A DNA stretch of 41,691 nt from Clostridiales bacterium (GCA_018376135.1 JAHABX010000028.1:1-41691); one strand, 5' to 3'; counted from the stretch's first letter, positions 7,763 through 16,236 are shown. The notes: generated by a model from the letters alone, not told the origin. Numbers and translations: made by a program.

Positions 7763-9307
7763 TTACTGTTTATCTCTGAGTGGAGGAAAGCTTCTTTCCT
7801 GATTTTCTTTTACATCTAACTCTCTGATTTTTAAAATCAGAGATAATTGAAGACGCGAATCAGCGTTTTTTAGATCCATTCCCAAAAGAGTCTCTATATT
7901 TTTAAGGCGCTCCACCAGCGTACTCCGATGCACATAAAGCTCCCTCGCTGTCTGCGCCATATTCATATTATTATCAAGATATACCTTCAAAGTTTCAATA
8001 TAGCTTGTCTGCGACACAACATCATGCTTATAAAGTCTGGTCAGTCCCGGCGGCATCAGACAGCTTAACGGAAGTTCTCCCACACATCCGAAAACCATAT
8101 AGCGAAGCACATACTCTGCAAAATGACGCATCCGTCTGTCAGGATTCATCATTTCACCCATTTCCAGCGCAATAGAAGCTTCTCTGTAATAATACCGGGC
8201 ATTCAAAATTTTATAAAATGGATAGCTGATGCCTGCGATCAGATCCATATTCTGTAAAAACAGCTGCACTTTTTCAGTGTCCATTTCCCCCTTCAAAAAT
8301 ACCACAACACATCCATCATATTCAAAGCAAAGGCTCTCCGGAAATTGCGTCTCTATCTGCGTAATAAGATACTCCATTGGAATTTTAGGTGCCGAGTGAA
8401 TCGTCTTTGCAATTTTGAGACAAATATACTGTTCTGCATTTTTATTAATGCTCATCTGCTTTTTCCAGTTTGTACTGACCGGCATTCCGTTCAGCAGATT
8501 CTTTATTTCCTTTACCAAAGGATTCCTGAATCTGGATACTGTTGATTTTAAATTTCCAAAAGCTCTCTCCAGGTGTCTGCGCAAATAATCTCCCAAAAGA
8601 GGATCCGAATCATGATAAGGACGAATTGCAAAAAGAATCGTAACTACACCTACAAATTTTTCATCACAATACAGATTGGAAAAATAAGCCTGTACCGTTC
8701 CATCCGAAGCGGTGCTGACCATAGATTCATGCGTATCCCGGCTGGCTTCAACACCTGTAATACTGCTGAAATAATTGTTTATGGGATACATGCAATTACT
8801 GTCCGGACGATACTCTGCCAGTTCTTCCCTTGTATCAATGGAACGGCTCCATGCAATATAATGAAAATCTTCATCCATAATTCGGATCGGATTCTCAAAT
8901 ATATGGTCACTGGCATTGATCATCTCCTGCAGACTTCCCTTGCTTAAACTGATACCGGAAAGCTCTTCATCCCATTGATCATATTTATCAAAAATGTCCT
9001 GAACCATATTAAACACTGCAAATATATCCTCTTCACCATCAACCAGACATACACAGCACTTTCCATTGTTATAATAGGCAGAAGACGGATATCCTCCAAC
9101 ACAGATCAGCAGCACGCCTGTTTCTATATAAGGAATATCCGGCAAATGATTTGCCATTGCAATATATAAATGATCCTTTAAAAACGCTTCGTCTTCAATA
9201 TATAACTTCGGGCGTAACAGATGCAGGCTGTTAACGCGAACGCCAAAATAACGGAACTTTAATTTCTGAGCTAAATTGTCAAAGATGATGTCTTCGCTTA
9301 ATAACAT
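7763..9307 (-). CDS. PucR/CdaR-family transcriptional regulator
   Basis: A 514-residue DNA-binding regulator. The C-terminal region (VYLDNNMNMAQTARELYVHRS, then LVERLKNIETLLGMDL) is the PucR-type helix-turn-helix found in activators of purine, amino-acid and aromatic catabolism. The middle part looks like the degenerate GGDEF-related domain common to the family, and the N-terminal 250 residues are a likely ligand-sensing region. Start at 9307 follows GAGGAG by seven bases; a TATACT -10 box lies at 9345-9350. It sits between the minus-strand operon it probably activates and a divergent SDR gene on the plus strand, and has its own terminator. The inducer is presumably the substrate of the module; this is inferred from position only. 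Confidence 0.85.
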   Translation of the reverse strand: MLLSEDIIFDNLAQKLKFRYFGVRVNSLHLLRPKLYIEDEAFLKDHLYIAMANHLPDIPYIETGVLLICVGGYPSSAYYNNGKCCVCLVDGEEDIFAVFNMVQDIFDKYDQWDEELSGISLSKGSLQEMINASDHIFENPIRIMDEDFHYIAWSRSIDTREELAEYRPDSNCMYPINNYFSSITGVEASRDTHESMVSTASDGTVQAYFSNLYCDEKFVGVVTILFAIRPYHDSDPLLGDYLRRHLERAFGNLKSTVSRFRNPLVKEIKNLLNGMPVSTNWKKQMSINKNAEQYICLKIAKTIHSAPKIPMEYLITQIETQFPESLCFEYDGCVVVFLKGEMDTEKVQLFLQNMDLIAGISYPFYKILNARYYYREASIALEMGEMMNPDRRMRHFAEYVLRYMVFGCVGELPLSCLMPPGLTRLYKHDVVSQTSYIETLKVYLDNNMNMAQTARELYVHRSTLVERLKNIETLLGMDLKNADSRLQLSLILKIRELDVKENQERSFPPLRDKQ

Positions 9308-9409
9308 AAGTTTTCTCCTCTGTATATTAAAAATGTACAGTTACAGTATAACAGAATTATATATTTTATACCACCTTTACCAATACCGCGTTCAAAACCC
9401 GTCGCTTTT

Positions 9410-9436
9410 GTTGGGTTTTTGACCAAAAAATCCAAC
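9410..9436. promoter_or_regulatory. Dyad in the divergent regulator/SDR intergenic region
   Basis: GTTGGGTTTTT pairs with AAAAAATCCAAC around GACC (one G-T pair). It lies between the -10 of the regulator gene (9345-9350, minus) and the promoter of the SDR gene (9448-9476, plus), where a PucR-type activator of both genes would be expected to bind. A further CCAAC-type half-site follows at about 9453-9457. Confidence 0.4.
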
Positions 9437-9447
9437 TATTATCAGGA

Positions 9448-9476
9448 TTGTTCCAACATAATTTCAGACATAAAAT
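9448..9476 (+). promoter_or_regulatory. Promoter of the divergent SDR gene
   Basis: TTGTTC (9448-9453), 17-bp spacer, TAAAAT (9471-9476), 37 bases before the ATG at 9513. The -35 is poor, as is usual for activator-dependent promoters. Confidence 0.55.
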
Positions 9477-9512
9477 AGAAGTAACGAAATAACAAATTCA
9501 GGAGGGGTTACG

Positions 9513-10373
9513 ATGGATCTACAGAATATTTTCGGACTTAGCGGAAAAAATGTTTTTATCACCGGTGCCGGATCCGGCATGGGAAAGGCTGCTGCCCGCT
9601 TATTGGTTTCCTTAGGGGCAAAAGTCTATGCAACAACGCGGCGCAAACCTCTGGACTTCACCGTCGAAAAAGAAATAAAGGTTGCCGACCTAGGACAGCC
9701 CGATGAACTGGAAAACCTGATGAAAGAGCTTCCTGATGAGCTTGAAGCTATATTTCTCTGCCATGGCATAGCTAATGCTCCCGGAAATACCAATGCCTTA
9801 CAGGTTAATCTTACAAACTTTTTCAGTTTCAAAGTTCTTACAGAAGGTCTGCTGCCCCGAATCACAGACGGTGGTTCTGTAACCTTCATTTCTTCTGATG
9901 GAGGACAGCATTGGCGGAAAAATATTGCCGCCTGTCAGGAAGTCATTGCCTGCAAAAGCTGGAAAGAAGCAGTTACCTGGTACGAAGCGCATCCGGAAAA
10001 AACAAACGGCGGTTATGTCTTTTCAAAAGAATGTCAGCATGTATATGTCATGAGTAAGGTATGGGCACCGGAGTTTATAGACAGAAAAATCCGACTGAAC
10101 TGTATCTCTCCCGGAATGACAAAAACCGGATTAAATGATGATTTTAATCGTGCTGTTATGGCAGATGGCTGTGATCCAGCCGTTGGACAGACCATTTTAG
10201 AGAAATATTTTCTTTCTCCCTGGAATGGACATTGGGCGGCACCTGAAGAAATGGGCTATCCTATGGTCGTTTTAGGCAGCCGAATCTGCAGTTATATAAG
10301 CGGACAGATTGTGTACATCGATTACGGAACCGCAAGCGTAAATGAATTCAAAAATCTCACAGACAATTTATAG
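9513..10373 (+). CDS. Short-chain dehydrogenase/reductase (SDR) 2, extended active-site loop
   Basis: A 286-residue cytoplasmic SDR. The cofactor motif TGAGSGMG is at residues 17-24. TTRRK at the end of strand 2 has Arg residues, which suggests NADP rather than NAD. FLCHG replaces NNAG near 81-85. Catalytic residues are Ser127/128 and YVFSK (Tyr168, Lys172). The 40-residue Ser-Tyr gap, filled by a Trp-rich segment (WKEAVTWYEAHPEKT), matches the long-loop type known from Comamonas 3-alpha-hydroxysteroid dehydrogenase/carbonyl reductase, and is shared with the SDR at 2162-3013. Start follows AGGAGGGG. It is the only plus-strand gene of the module, divergent from the PucR gene, and ends at a terminator shared with the atp operon. 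Its role may be a reduction opposite in cofactor to the first SDR. Confidence 0.85.
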   Translation: MDLQNIFGLSGKNVFITGAGSGMGKAAARLLVSLGAKVYATTRRKPLDFTVEKEIKVADLGQPDELENLMKELPDELEAIFLCHGIANAPGNTNALQVNLTNFFSFKVLTEGLLPRITDGGSVTFISSDGGQHWRKNIAACQEVIACKSWKEAVTWYEAHPEKTNGGYVFSKECQHVYVMSKVWAPEFIDRKIRLNCISPGMTKTGLNDDFNRAVMADGCDPAVGQTILEKYFLSPWNGHWAAPEEMGYPMVVLGSRICSYISGQIVYIDYGTASVNEFKNLTDNL

Positions 10374-10398
10374 ACACCATACTGATTTGTACTTTCAG

Positions 10399-10440
10399 AA
10401 AACCACAGCCCGCCCCGCTATACGCGGGGCGGGCTGTACT
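10399..10440. terminator. Bidirectional terminator between SDR 2 and the atp operon
   Basis: A perfect 14-bp G+C-rich stem (arms at 10404-10417 and 10423-10436 approximately, loop TATAC). T-rich tails lie on the minus strand (GGTTTTCT) and more weakly on the plus strand. It ends atpC transcripts and the convergent SDR transcript. A copy differing at three of 42 positions lies at 692-733, 9,707 bp away in the same orientation. Confidence 0.85.
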
Positions 10441-10454
10441 TATACCTATATCTC

Positions 10455-10856
10455 TTATCCCTTTACACTCAGTCGAACCAGTGCTCTCTGAAGCTTGGCT
10501 TCTGCCATCTTATATTCCTTATCTGTCAGACCGCCCTTTTCCAGCAGAGTCTCCGCCCGCTTTTTCGCAGCGGCCGCTCTGGTGGCATCGATATCCTCCT
10601 GCCACTCCCAGGTGGTAGCCAGCAGACGGCAGGTGCCGTCCATCACAGAAAGCATTCCTCCGATACATGCCGCATCACGTCTGGTTCCGTCCTCCATAAC
10701 CACATGTGCTTCGCCCATGCCCAGTGCCGTGCAGAAATTACTGTGCCCGGCAAGGACTGCCAGATCTCCTGTCATTCCTCTGCATACCACACGCACCACA
10801 TTGTCTTCAAAAAGCAGACCGTCCGGTGTTCCGATTCGTAATGGAAATGTCCTCAT
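10455..10856 (-). CDS. atpC: ATP synthase F1 epsilon subunit
   Basis: A 133-residue subunit of the F1 central stalk that binds gamma, inhibits ATP hydrolysis and contacts the c-ring. The N-terminal beta-sandwich shows the family pattern TPDGLLFEDNVVRVVCRGMTGDLAVLAGHSN, and the C-terminal part is the usual helical hairpin, Ala/Lys/Glu rich. Length is normal (about 130-140). It is the last gene of the atp operon, 12 bases after atpD, and is followed by the strong hairpin at 10399-10440. Confidence 0.95.
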   Translation of the reverse strand: MRTFPLRIGTPDGLLFEDNVVRVVCRGMTGDLAVLAGHSNFCTALGMGEAHVVMEDGTRRDAACIGGMLSVMDGTCRLLATTWEWQEDIDATRAAAAKKRAETLLEKGGLTDKEYKMAEAKLQRALVRLSVKG

Positions 10857-10868
10857 AGACAGCCTCCT

Positions 10869-12263
10869 TTACACTTTCTTGGCTTTCTCGAAAACCTCAT
10901 CGATGGTTCCTGCAAACAGGAAGCAGCTTTCCGGAACGTCATCACATTCACCGTCAAGAATCATCCTGAATCCACGCAGTGTCTCTTTCAGAGGAACATA
11001 CTGTCCCGGCATACCGGTGAACTGCTCTGCCACAGAGAAGCTCTGGGACAGGAAACGCTGCACCTTACGCGCACGGTTAACCGTCTTCTTATCATCCTCT
11101 GACAGCTCATCCATACCCATGATGGCAATGATATCCTGAAGCTCCTTATAGCGCTGCAGAACTCTCTGTACTGCACGGGCAATCTCATAATGCTCGTTTC
11201 CCACAACCTCCGGAGAAAGGATACGGCTGCTGGACTCCAGCGGATCCACTGCCGGATAGATACCCTGGCTGGCAATATCACGGGATAATACGGTAGTCGC
11301 ATCCAGATGGGTAAATGTAGTTGCCGGAGCCGGGTCCGTCAGGTCATCCGCGGGCACATAGACCGCCTGTACGGATGTGATGGAACCTTTTCTGGTAGAG
11401 GTAATCCGCTCCTGCAAAGTTCCCATCTCCGTTGCCAGTGTGGGCTGATATCCTACCGCAGAAGGCATACGTCCAAGCAATGCAGATACCTCTGAACCTG
11501 CCTGAGTAAAACGGAAAATATTATCGATAAACAGAAGCACATCCTGATTCTTCACATCACGGAAATACTCTGCCATGGTCAGTCCGGAAAGACCAACTCT
11601 CATACGTGCTCCGGGCGGCTCGTTCATCTGTCCGTATACCAGAGCAGTCTTATTAATAACTCCACTCTCCTGCATCTCGTTGTAAAGGTCATTTCCCTCA
11701 CGGGTACGCTCTCCAACACCGGTAAATACAGACAGTCCGCCGTGAGCTGTCGCCACATTATGGATCAGCTCCATGATCAGAACCGTCTTTCCTACACCTG
11801 CACCGCCGAACAGACCGATCTTACCGCCCTTTGCATAGGGGCAGATCAGGTCTACGACTTTAATACCGGTCTCCAAGATCTCCGTTGCCGGCATCTGCTC
11901 CTCGTAAGCAGGAGCAGGACGATGGATCGGCCAGTGTTCCTTCACCTCCGGTGCCGGCTTATTATCCACCGGATCACCCAGAAGGTTAAACACACGACCC
12001 AGGCATTCTTCGCCTACCGGAACGGAAATAGATGCACCGGTGTCCACAGCCTTTGCGCCTCTGACCAGACCATCGGTAGAATTCATGGCAATACAGCGGA
12101 CTGTATTGTCCCCGATCTGCTGGGCAACTTCAGCTGTCAGCTTTGCGCCTTTATTGTCAATTTCAATGGCATTGAGGAGTGCCGGCAGCTCATCATGCGC
12201 AAAGCGGATGTCCAAAACAGGACCGATGACCTGCACTACCTCGCCAATGTGTTTTTCGCTCAT
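10869..12263 (-). CDS. atpD: ATP synthase F1 beta subunit
   Basis: The catalytic nucleotide-binding subunit (464 residues; three per F1). It shows the Walker A motif GGAGVGKT near residue 155, the following helix with the GER motif (GVGERTREGNDLY), the Walker B strand LLFIDNIFRFTQAG and the DELSEDDKK segment of the C-terminal DELSEED lever. Length and start (MSEKHIGEVVQVIGPVLDIRF region) fit the family. It lies between atpG and atpC in canonical order. Confidence 0.98.
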   Translation of the reverse strand: MSEKHIGEVVQVIGPVLDIRFAHDELPALLNAIEIDNKGAKLTAEVAQQIGDNTVRCIAMNSTDGLVRGAKAVDTGASISVPVGEECLGRVFNLLGDPVDNKPAPEVKEHWPIHRPAPAYEEQMPATEILETGIKVVDLICPYAKGGKIGLFGGAGVGKTVLIMELIHNVATAHGGLSVFTGVGERTREGNDLYNEMQESGVINKTALVYGQMNEPPGARMRVGLSGLTMAEYFRDVKNQDVLLFIDNIFRFTQAGSEVSALLGRMPSAVGYQPTLATEMGTLQERITSTRKGSITSVQAVYVPADDLTDPAPATTFTHLDATTVLSRDIASQGIYPAVDPLESSSRILSPEVVGNEHYEIARAVQRVLQRYKELQDIIAIMGMDELSEDDKKTVNRARKVQRFLSQSFSVAEQFTGMPGQYVPLKETLRGFRMILDGECDDVPESCFLFAGTIDEVFEKAKKV

Positions 12264-12285
12264 TCTTGTGAATCTCCTCTATTTT

Positions 12286-13152
12286 TTAGATGCCTTCCGC
12301 ACCTCCAACAATCTCCGTGATTTCCTGCGTTATGCTTGCCTGACGTGCCCTGTTGTAATACAGGTTCAGCTTGTCGATCATCTCTTCCGCATTGCTGGTC
12401 GCTGCCTCCATAGCCATTCTCCGGGCTGCCAGCTCGCTGGCAAGACTCTCACATACACCACCGTAGATCAGCCCCGCCATATATTCCGGCACAATTGCCT
12501 CAAAGACCTCTACACTGTTCGGCTCATACAGAATCAGATTACGGGCCTTCCCCTCTTCCCGGTCATCCGGTCTGTCCTCTGCCAGATCGGTCAGCGGAAG
12601 CATGGAAGACACGCCCGGCTGCTGAGACAGCATGGATACAAAGGTGGTATAGCACAGCTCAATATGCCCGAAACTGCCGTTCTTGAACTCTTCGCACAGA
12701 AGATCCGCGATCTCAAAGCAGTCGGCAATCGAAATGTCCGCAACCTCCGCAAATGCTTCTGTCAGACATTCCTTCTCCTTGCGATGGAAATATTCGACCG
12801 CCTTCTTACCGATGGGCAGAACCACATAATCCTTTCCCGCACATTCCTCTTCCAGACGTTTGAACAGATTGGCATTATAACCTCCTGCAAGTCCGCGGTC
12901 ACCGGCGATCACCACATAACAGTATTTCTCGCTGGACGCCTCCCTTGCATAGACGGAAAAATGCTCTGTGTTCTCTGCCGCTATATTCTGCAGCGTCTGA
13001 TACAGCTCCCGGAAATAGGGACGGGCAATCTCCGCCCGCTCCTTTGCTTTACGCAGTTTGGAGGATGCTACAAGTTCCATAGCCTTGGTAATCTGCATGG
13101 TGCTCTGGACACTCTTGATCCGCAGCTTTACCGCTTTCATGTTTGCAGCCAT
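12286..13152 (-). CDS. atpG: ATP synthase F1 gamma subunit
   Basis: The rotating central-stalk subunit, 288 residues. The N-terminal coiled-coil helix is recognised by LRIKSVQSTMQITKAMELVA, and the C-terminal helix by AMEAATSNAEEMID and YNRARQASITQEITEIVGGA, which reach into the alpha-beta hexamer. The central Rossmann-like part contains VIAGDRGLAGGYNANLFK. It lies 22 bases before atpD and 20 bases after atpA, in the standard order. The predicted start MAANMKAVKL follows an AGGAGG-like site. Confidence 0.97.
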   Translation of the reverse strand: MAANMKAVKLRIKSVQSTMQITKAMELVASSKLRKAKERAEIARPYFRELYQTLQNIAAENTEHFSVYAREASSEKYCYVVIAGDRGLAGGYNANLFKRLEEECAGKDYVVLPIGKKAVEYFHRKEKECLTEAFAEVADISIADCFEIADLLCEEFKNGSFGHIELCYTTFVSMLSQQPGVSSMLPLTDLAEDRPDDREEGKARNLILYEPNSVEVFEAIVPEYMAGLIYGGVCESLASELAARRMAMEAATSNAEEMIDKLNLYYNRARQASITQEITEIVGGAEGI

Positions 13153-13172
13153 TTGACTTCCTCCTAATCACT

Positions 13173-14702
13173 TTATTTTTCTGGTCTTGTATTCAGAAAA
13201 TTCTCCGTATAATCATCCAGAACCTTCTTCAGCCTTTCTTCCACATCGGAATCCAGCTTGCCGGTGGAACGGATCGCCTGCATCACTGCAGCGCCTTCAG
13301 AATCTGTATCCAGATACATGTACAGTCCGGATTCATATTCTCTTACATCCTCTACATTCACCCGGATCAGATTACCCTTGGTGACCGCATAGAGGATCGC
13401 CACCTGCTTTTCCACTTCGATCGGTGCATTCTGGTTCTGCTTCAGAACCTCCACGATACGGGCGCCCTGCTCCAGACGAGCCTTCGTATCCGCATCCAGA
13501 TCCGAACCGAACTGAGCAAAGCTCTGCAGCTCACGGTACTGAGAATAGATCAGCTTCAGAGAGCCTGCCACCTTCTTCATTGCCTTGATCTGTGCATTTC
13601 CGCCAACTCGCGATACGGAGATACCCGGGTTTACTGCCGGCATGATACCGGAATGGAACAGCTCTGTCTCAAGGAAGATCTGACCGTCCGTAATGGAAAT
13701 TACGTTGGTCGGAATATAGGCGGATACATCTCCTGCCTGCGTCTCGATGATCGGAAGTGCCGTCAGGGAACCTCCTCCATGCTCTTCATCCAGCTTTGCT
13801 GCACGCTCCAGAAGTCTGGAATGCAGATAGAATACATCTCCCGGATATGCCTCACGTCCCGGCGGACGGCGGATCAGAAGAGAAAGTGCACGATAAGCTA
13901 CTGCATGCTTACTCAGATCATCATAGATGATCAGCACATGCTTTCCTTTGTTCATAAAATACTCGCCCATTGCACAGCCGGAATAGGGTGCAATGTACTG
14001 AAGCGGGCTTGCTTCCGAAGCTGTTGCCGCTACCACAATGGTATAATCCATTGCGCCATTCTTGGAAAGATTCTCTACCAGATTCGCTACAGTGGAACGC
14101 TTCTGTCCAATCGCCACGTAGATACAGATCACATCCTTACCCTTCTGGTTGATGATCGTATCCACCGCCAGAGTTGTCTTTCCGGTCTGACGGTCACCAA
14201 TGATCAGCTCTCGCTGACCTCTTCCGATGGGAACCATCGAGTCAATTGCCTTGATTCCGGTCTGAAGCGGCTCATACACCGACCTTCTCTCACAGATTCC
14301 GGGTGCCGGGCTCTCCACCGGACGGAACTCCTCCGTCACGATCGGTCCTGCACCGTCAATGGGTTGTCCAAGTGCATTTACTACACGGCCGATCATCGCT
14401 TCTCCTGCCGGAACAGATACTACCTTTCCGGTACGCTTTACGGTCTGACCTTCACCGATATTCTCATCGGAACCAAATAATACGATGGACACGCTGTTCT
14501 CTTCAAGGTTCTGCGCCATACCAAAGCTGCCGTCTTCAAACTCCAGCAGCTCGCCTGCCATACAGTTCACAAGACCGCTGGCTCTGGCGATTCCGTCACC
14601 TACGACCAAAACGGTTCCCGTCTCATTCTGCTGGATCGCATTCTCGTAATATTTGATCTGGCTGCGGATGACCTTGGATATTTCTTCAGGTTTTAATTGC
14701 AT
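13173..14702 (-). CDS. atpA: ATP synthase F1 alpha subunit
   Basis: A 509-residue regulatory nucleotide-binding subunit of the F1 hexamer. It carries the alpha-type Walker A motif GDRQTGKT, the catalytic Arg region in the C-terminal third (PGISVSRVGGNAQ, alpha Arg finger) and the Walker B strand VLIIYDDLSKHA. The N-terminus (MQLKPEEISKVIRSQIKYYE) is the short helix that binds the delta subunit. Length matches the family (500-510). Encoded between atpH and atpG. Confidence 0.98.
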   Translation of the reverse strand: MQLKPEEISKVIRSQIKYYENAIQQNETGTVLVVGDGIARASGLVNCMAGELLEFEDGSFGMAQNLEENSVSIVLFGSDENIGEGQTVKRTGKVVSVPAGEAMIGRVVNALGQPIDGAGPIVTEEFRPVESPAPGICERRSVYEPLQTGIKAIDSMVPIGRGQRELIIGDRQTGKTTLAVDTIINQKGKDVICIYVAIGQKRSTVANLVENLSKNGAMDYTIVVAATASEASPLQYIAPYSGCAMGEYFMNKGKHVLIIYDDLSKHAVAYRALSLLIRRPPGREAYPGDVFYLHSRLLERAAKLDEEHGGGSLTALPIIETQAGDVSAYIPTNVISITDGQIFLETELFHSGIMPAVNPGISVSRVGGNAQIKAMKKVAGSLKLIYSQYRELQSFAQFGSDLDADTKARLEQGARIVEVLKQNQNAPIEVEKQVAILYAVTKGNLIRVNVEDVREYESGLYMYLDTDSEGAAVMQAIRSTGKLDSDVEERLKKVLDDYTENFLNTRPEK

Positions 14703-14719
14703 GTTTCCATTACCATCCC

Positions 14720-15259
14720 TTAAATAATTATTTCATTCAGTTTCCTTGAAACACCTTCCAGACGGCTCTGCACCGTTCCGTCCAGTTGTTTGCCTTCCAG
14801 TTCTACCCGCAGACCGGCAAGCACGGAAGGATCCGTCTTCGTCACCAGGGAGATCTCTTTCCCGCTGAGCTTCTGAAGCTTCGCCTTCAATGCCGCAAGC
14901 TGCTCCTGACTCAGTGCGATCGCACTTGTCACAACAGCTTCCGCAATGTTGTGGTCCACATTGTAGCGCCGTGTGTATTCCTCAAAACATCCTGCATACT
15001 CTCTCAGAATGTTCCGCTCACACAGCAGTTTTAAAAAATTCACCAGATATCGCTCTGCCTGAGCACCGAACGCCTTCTCAATCAGCCCGTTACGTTCCTC
15101 CTGTGGAATCGACGGCTCCATAAGAAGCTTCATATAATCCGGATTCTCCCGGAAAAGCTTCAGGATCATCTCCATCTGCTCCCGGATAATGCCCGTGAGC
15201 TGTTCTTCGGCAGCAAGATCATACAGGCTGCCGCCATATAGTCTGGCAGTCTGCGTCAT
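14720..15259 (-). CDS. atpH: ATP synthase F1 delta subunit
   Basis: A 179-residue peripheral-stalk subunit that joins the b dimer to the top of F1. The family pattern is clear: MTQTARLYGGSLYDLAAEE at the start, the six-helix N-terminal domain, and the C-terminal LSGKEISLVTKTDPSVLAGLRVELEGKQLDGTV split here by normal family spacing, ending with the short helix SRKLNEI. Its ATG overlaps the atpF stop by one base (TAATG), which points to translational coupling. Confidence 0.96.
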   Translation of the reverse strand: MTQTARLYGGSLYDLAAEEQLTGIIREQMEMILKLFRENPDYMKLLMEPSIPQEERNGLIEKAFGAQAERYLVNFLKLLCERNILREYAGCFEEYTRRYNVDHNIAEAVVTSAIALSQEQLAALKAKLQKLSGKEISLVTKTDPSVLAGLRVELEGKQLDGTVQSRLEGVSRKLNEIII

Positions 15260-15759
15260 TATGCATCACCTACATTCGATATAAATTCGTCTACCAGTTT
15301 CACATGGTCCTCTTCGCAGATCTCCCGCTCGATTACCTTTCCGGCGATCTCCATTGCCATACCGCCGATCTCGCTCTTGATCTCATTGACTGCTTTTCTC
15401 TTCTCCTGAGCAATGTCATGCTCAGCCTTTACCTTGAGAGCCGTCGCCTGAGCAGATGCCTCTTTTAACATCTCCTCGCTCTGGATCGCAGCCGTCTTCT
15501 GGGCATTGACCAGAATATCATTGGCTTTATTCTTAGCCTCCAGCATATTCTGTTCGTATTCTGCCTTTATGGCATCCGCCTCATTCTTTGCTTTGATCGC
15601 ATCCTGGATCTGAGCATCCGCCAGAGCCCTGCGCTTCTCAAGCATCTGATTGACCGGCTTGAACAGAAAACGCTTAATGAGATACACCTGAATAAAAAGG
15701 TTGCAGATCTGCGCTATGAAGGTCCATGGTACAATTCCAACTAATTCCTGCACCTGCAT
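15259..15759 (-). CDS. atpF: ATP synthase Fo b subunit
   Basis: A 166-residue peripheral-stalk subunit: one N-terminal membrane helix (VPWTFIAQICNLFIQVYLI), the FLFKPVNQMLEKRRA junction typical of b, then a long Ala/Lys/Glu-rich coiled coil. The start is taken at 15759 (MQVQEL), nine bases after AGGAGG. The longer frame to 15807 would begin with a basic non-conserved stretch and has no ribosome site. It dimerises along F1 as a stator. One b gene only (no b'). Confidence 0.95.
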   Translation of the reverse strand: MQVQELVGIVPWTFIAQICNLFIQVYLIKRFLFKPVNQMLEKRRALADAQIQDAIKAKNEADAIKAEYEQNMLEAKNKANDILVNAQKTAAIQSEEMLKEASAQATALKVKAEHDIAQEKRKAVNEIKSEIGGMAMEIAGKVIEREICEEDHVKLVDEFISNVGDA

Positions 15760-15849
15760 GCTTCGTAACCTCCTGTTTTCTCGGTAACTGGTCCTCCCCT
15801 CTTCCATATAACAGAATCGGAGAAACCGTCTCCATATGCCTGTTCTCTA

Positions 15850-16128
15850 TCAGCTCAGGAAGTTCATGAACATGCCCGGAGCTACGAAGATCAGAAGCAG
15901 ACCGGTTACGAAACCATAGATACCGGTGGTCTCTGCGATCGCACATCCAAGAAGCATGGTAGAAGTAACGTCACCTTTGCATTCCGGCTGACGTCCGATT
16001 GCCTCCAGCGCCTTTGCTACTGCGTTACCTTCACCAATACCAGGTCCGATACCGGCGATCAAAGCACATCCTGCTCCAATTGCACATCCTGCCAACGCAA
16101 TACCTTTTGCAAGTAATTGAAATTCCAT
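15850..16128 (-). CDS. atpE: ATP synthase Fo c subunit, two-carboxylate Na+-type
   Basis: A 92-residue rotor subunit with two membrane helices and the loop RQPE. Helix 2 holds the essential acid Glu66 followed by Thr67, Thr68 and Tyr71 (IAETTGIYG), the ligand pattern of Na+-translocating c-rings (Ilyobacter E65, S66, T67, Y70). In helix 1 the position equal to Ilyobacter Gln32 is Glu33 (GPGIGEGNA), giving two acids per ion site, as described for the Fusobacterium nucleatum c-ring. This suggests Na+ coupling of the enzyme, an inference from motif alone. It lies between atpB and atpF; the ribosome site AGGAGG precedes the start. Confidence 0.97.
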   Translation of the reverse strand: MEFQLLAKGIALAGCAIGAGCALIAGIGPGIGEGNAVAKALEAIGRQPECKGDVTSTMLLGCAIAETTGIYGFVTGLLLIFVAPGMFMNFLS

Positions 16129-16236
16129 AGTGTAATCCTCCTGTACTCAAATGATATTTTATAATTTTTTAATAACTGCTTTATCATACTTCCGGGTACC
16201 TCTCGAACTGCATCTGCTGCGTCCGGTTCCAGACGG

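Noticed and set aside
12040..13167. 375-codon plus-strand open frame
   Set aside because: Antisense to atpD/atpG; composition like other shadows.
13143..14480. 445-codon plus-strand open frame
   Set aside because: Antisense to atpA, whose identity is certain. No start signal.
15760..15807. Longer atpF start at 15807
   Set aside because: The added residues are not conserved, and the AGGAGG site is placed for the ATG at 15759.
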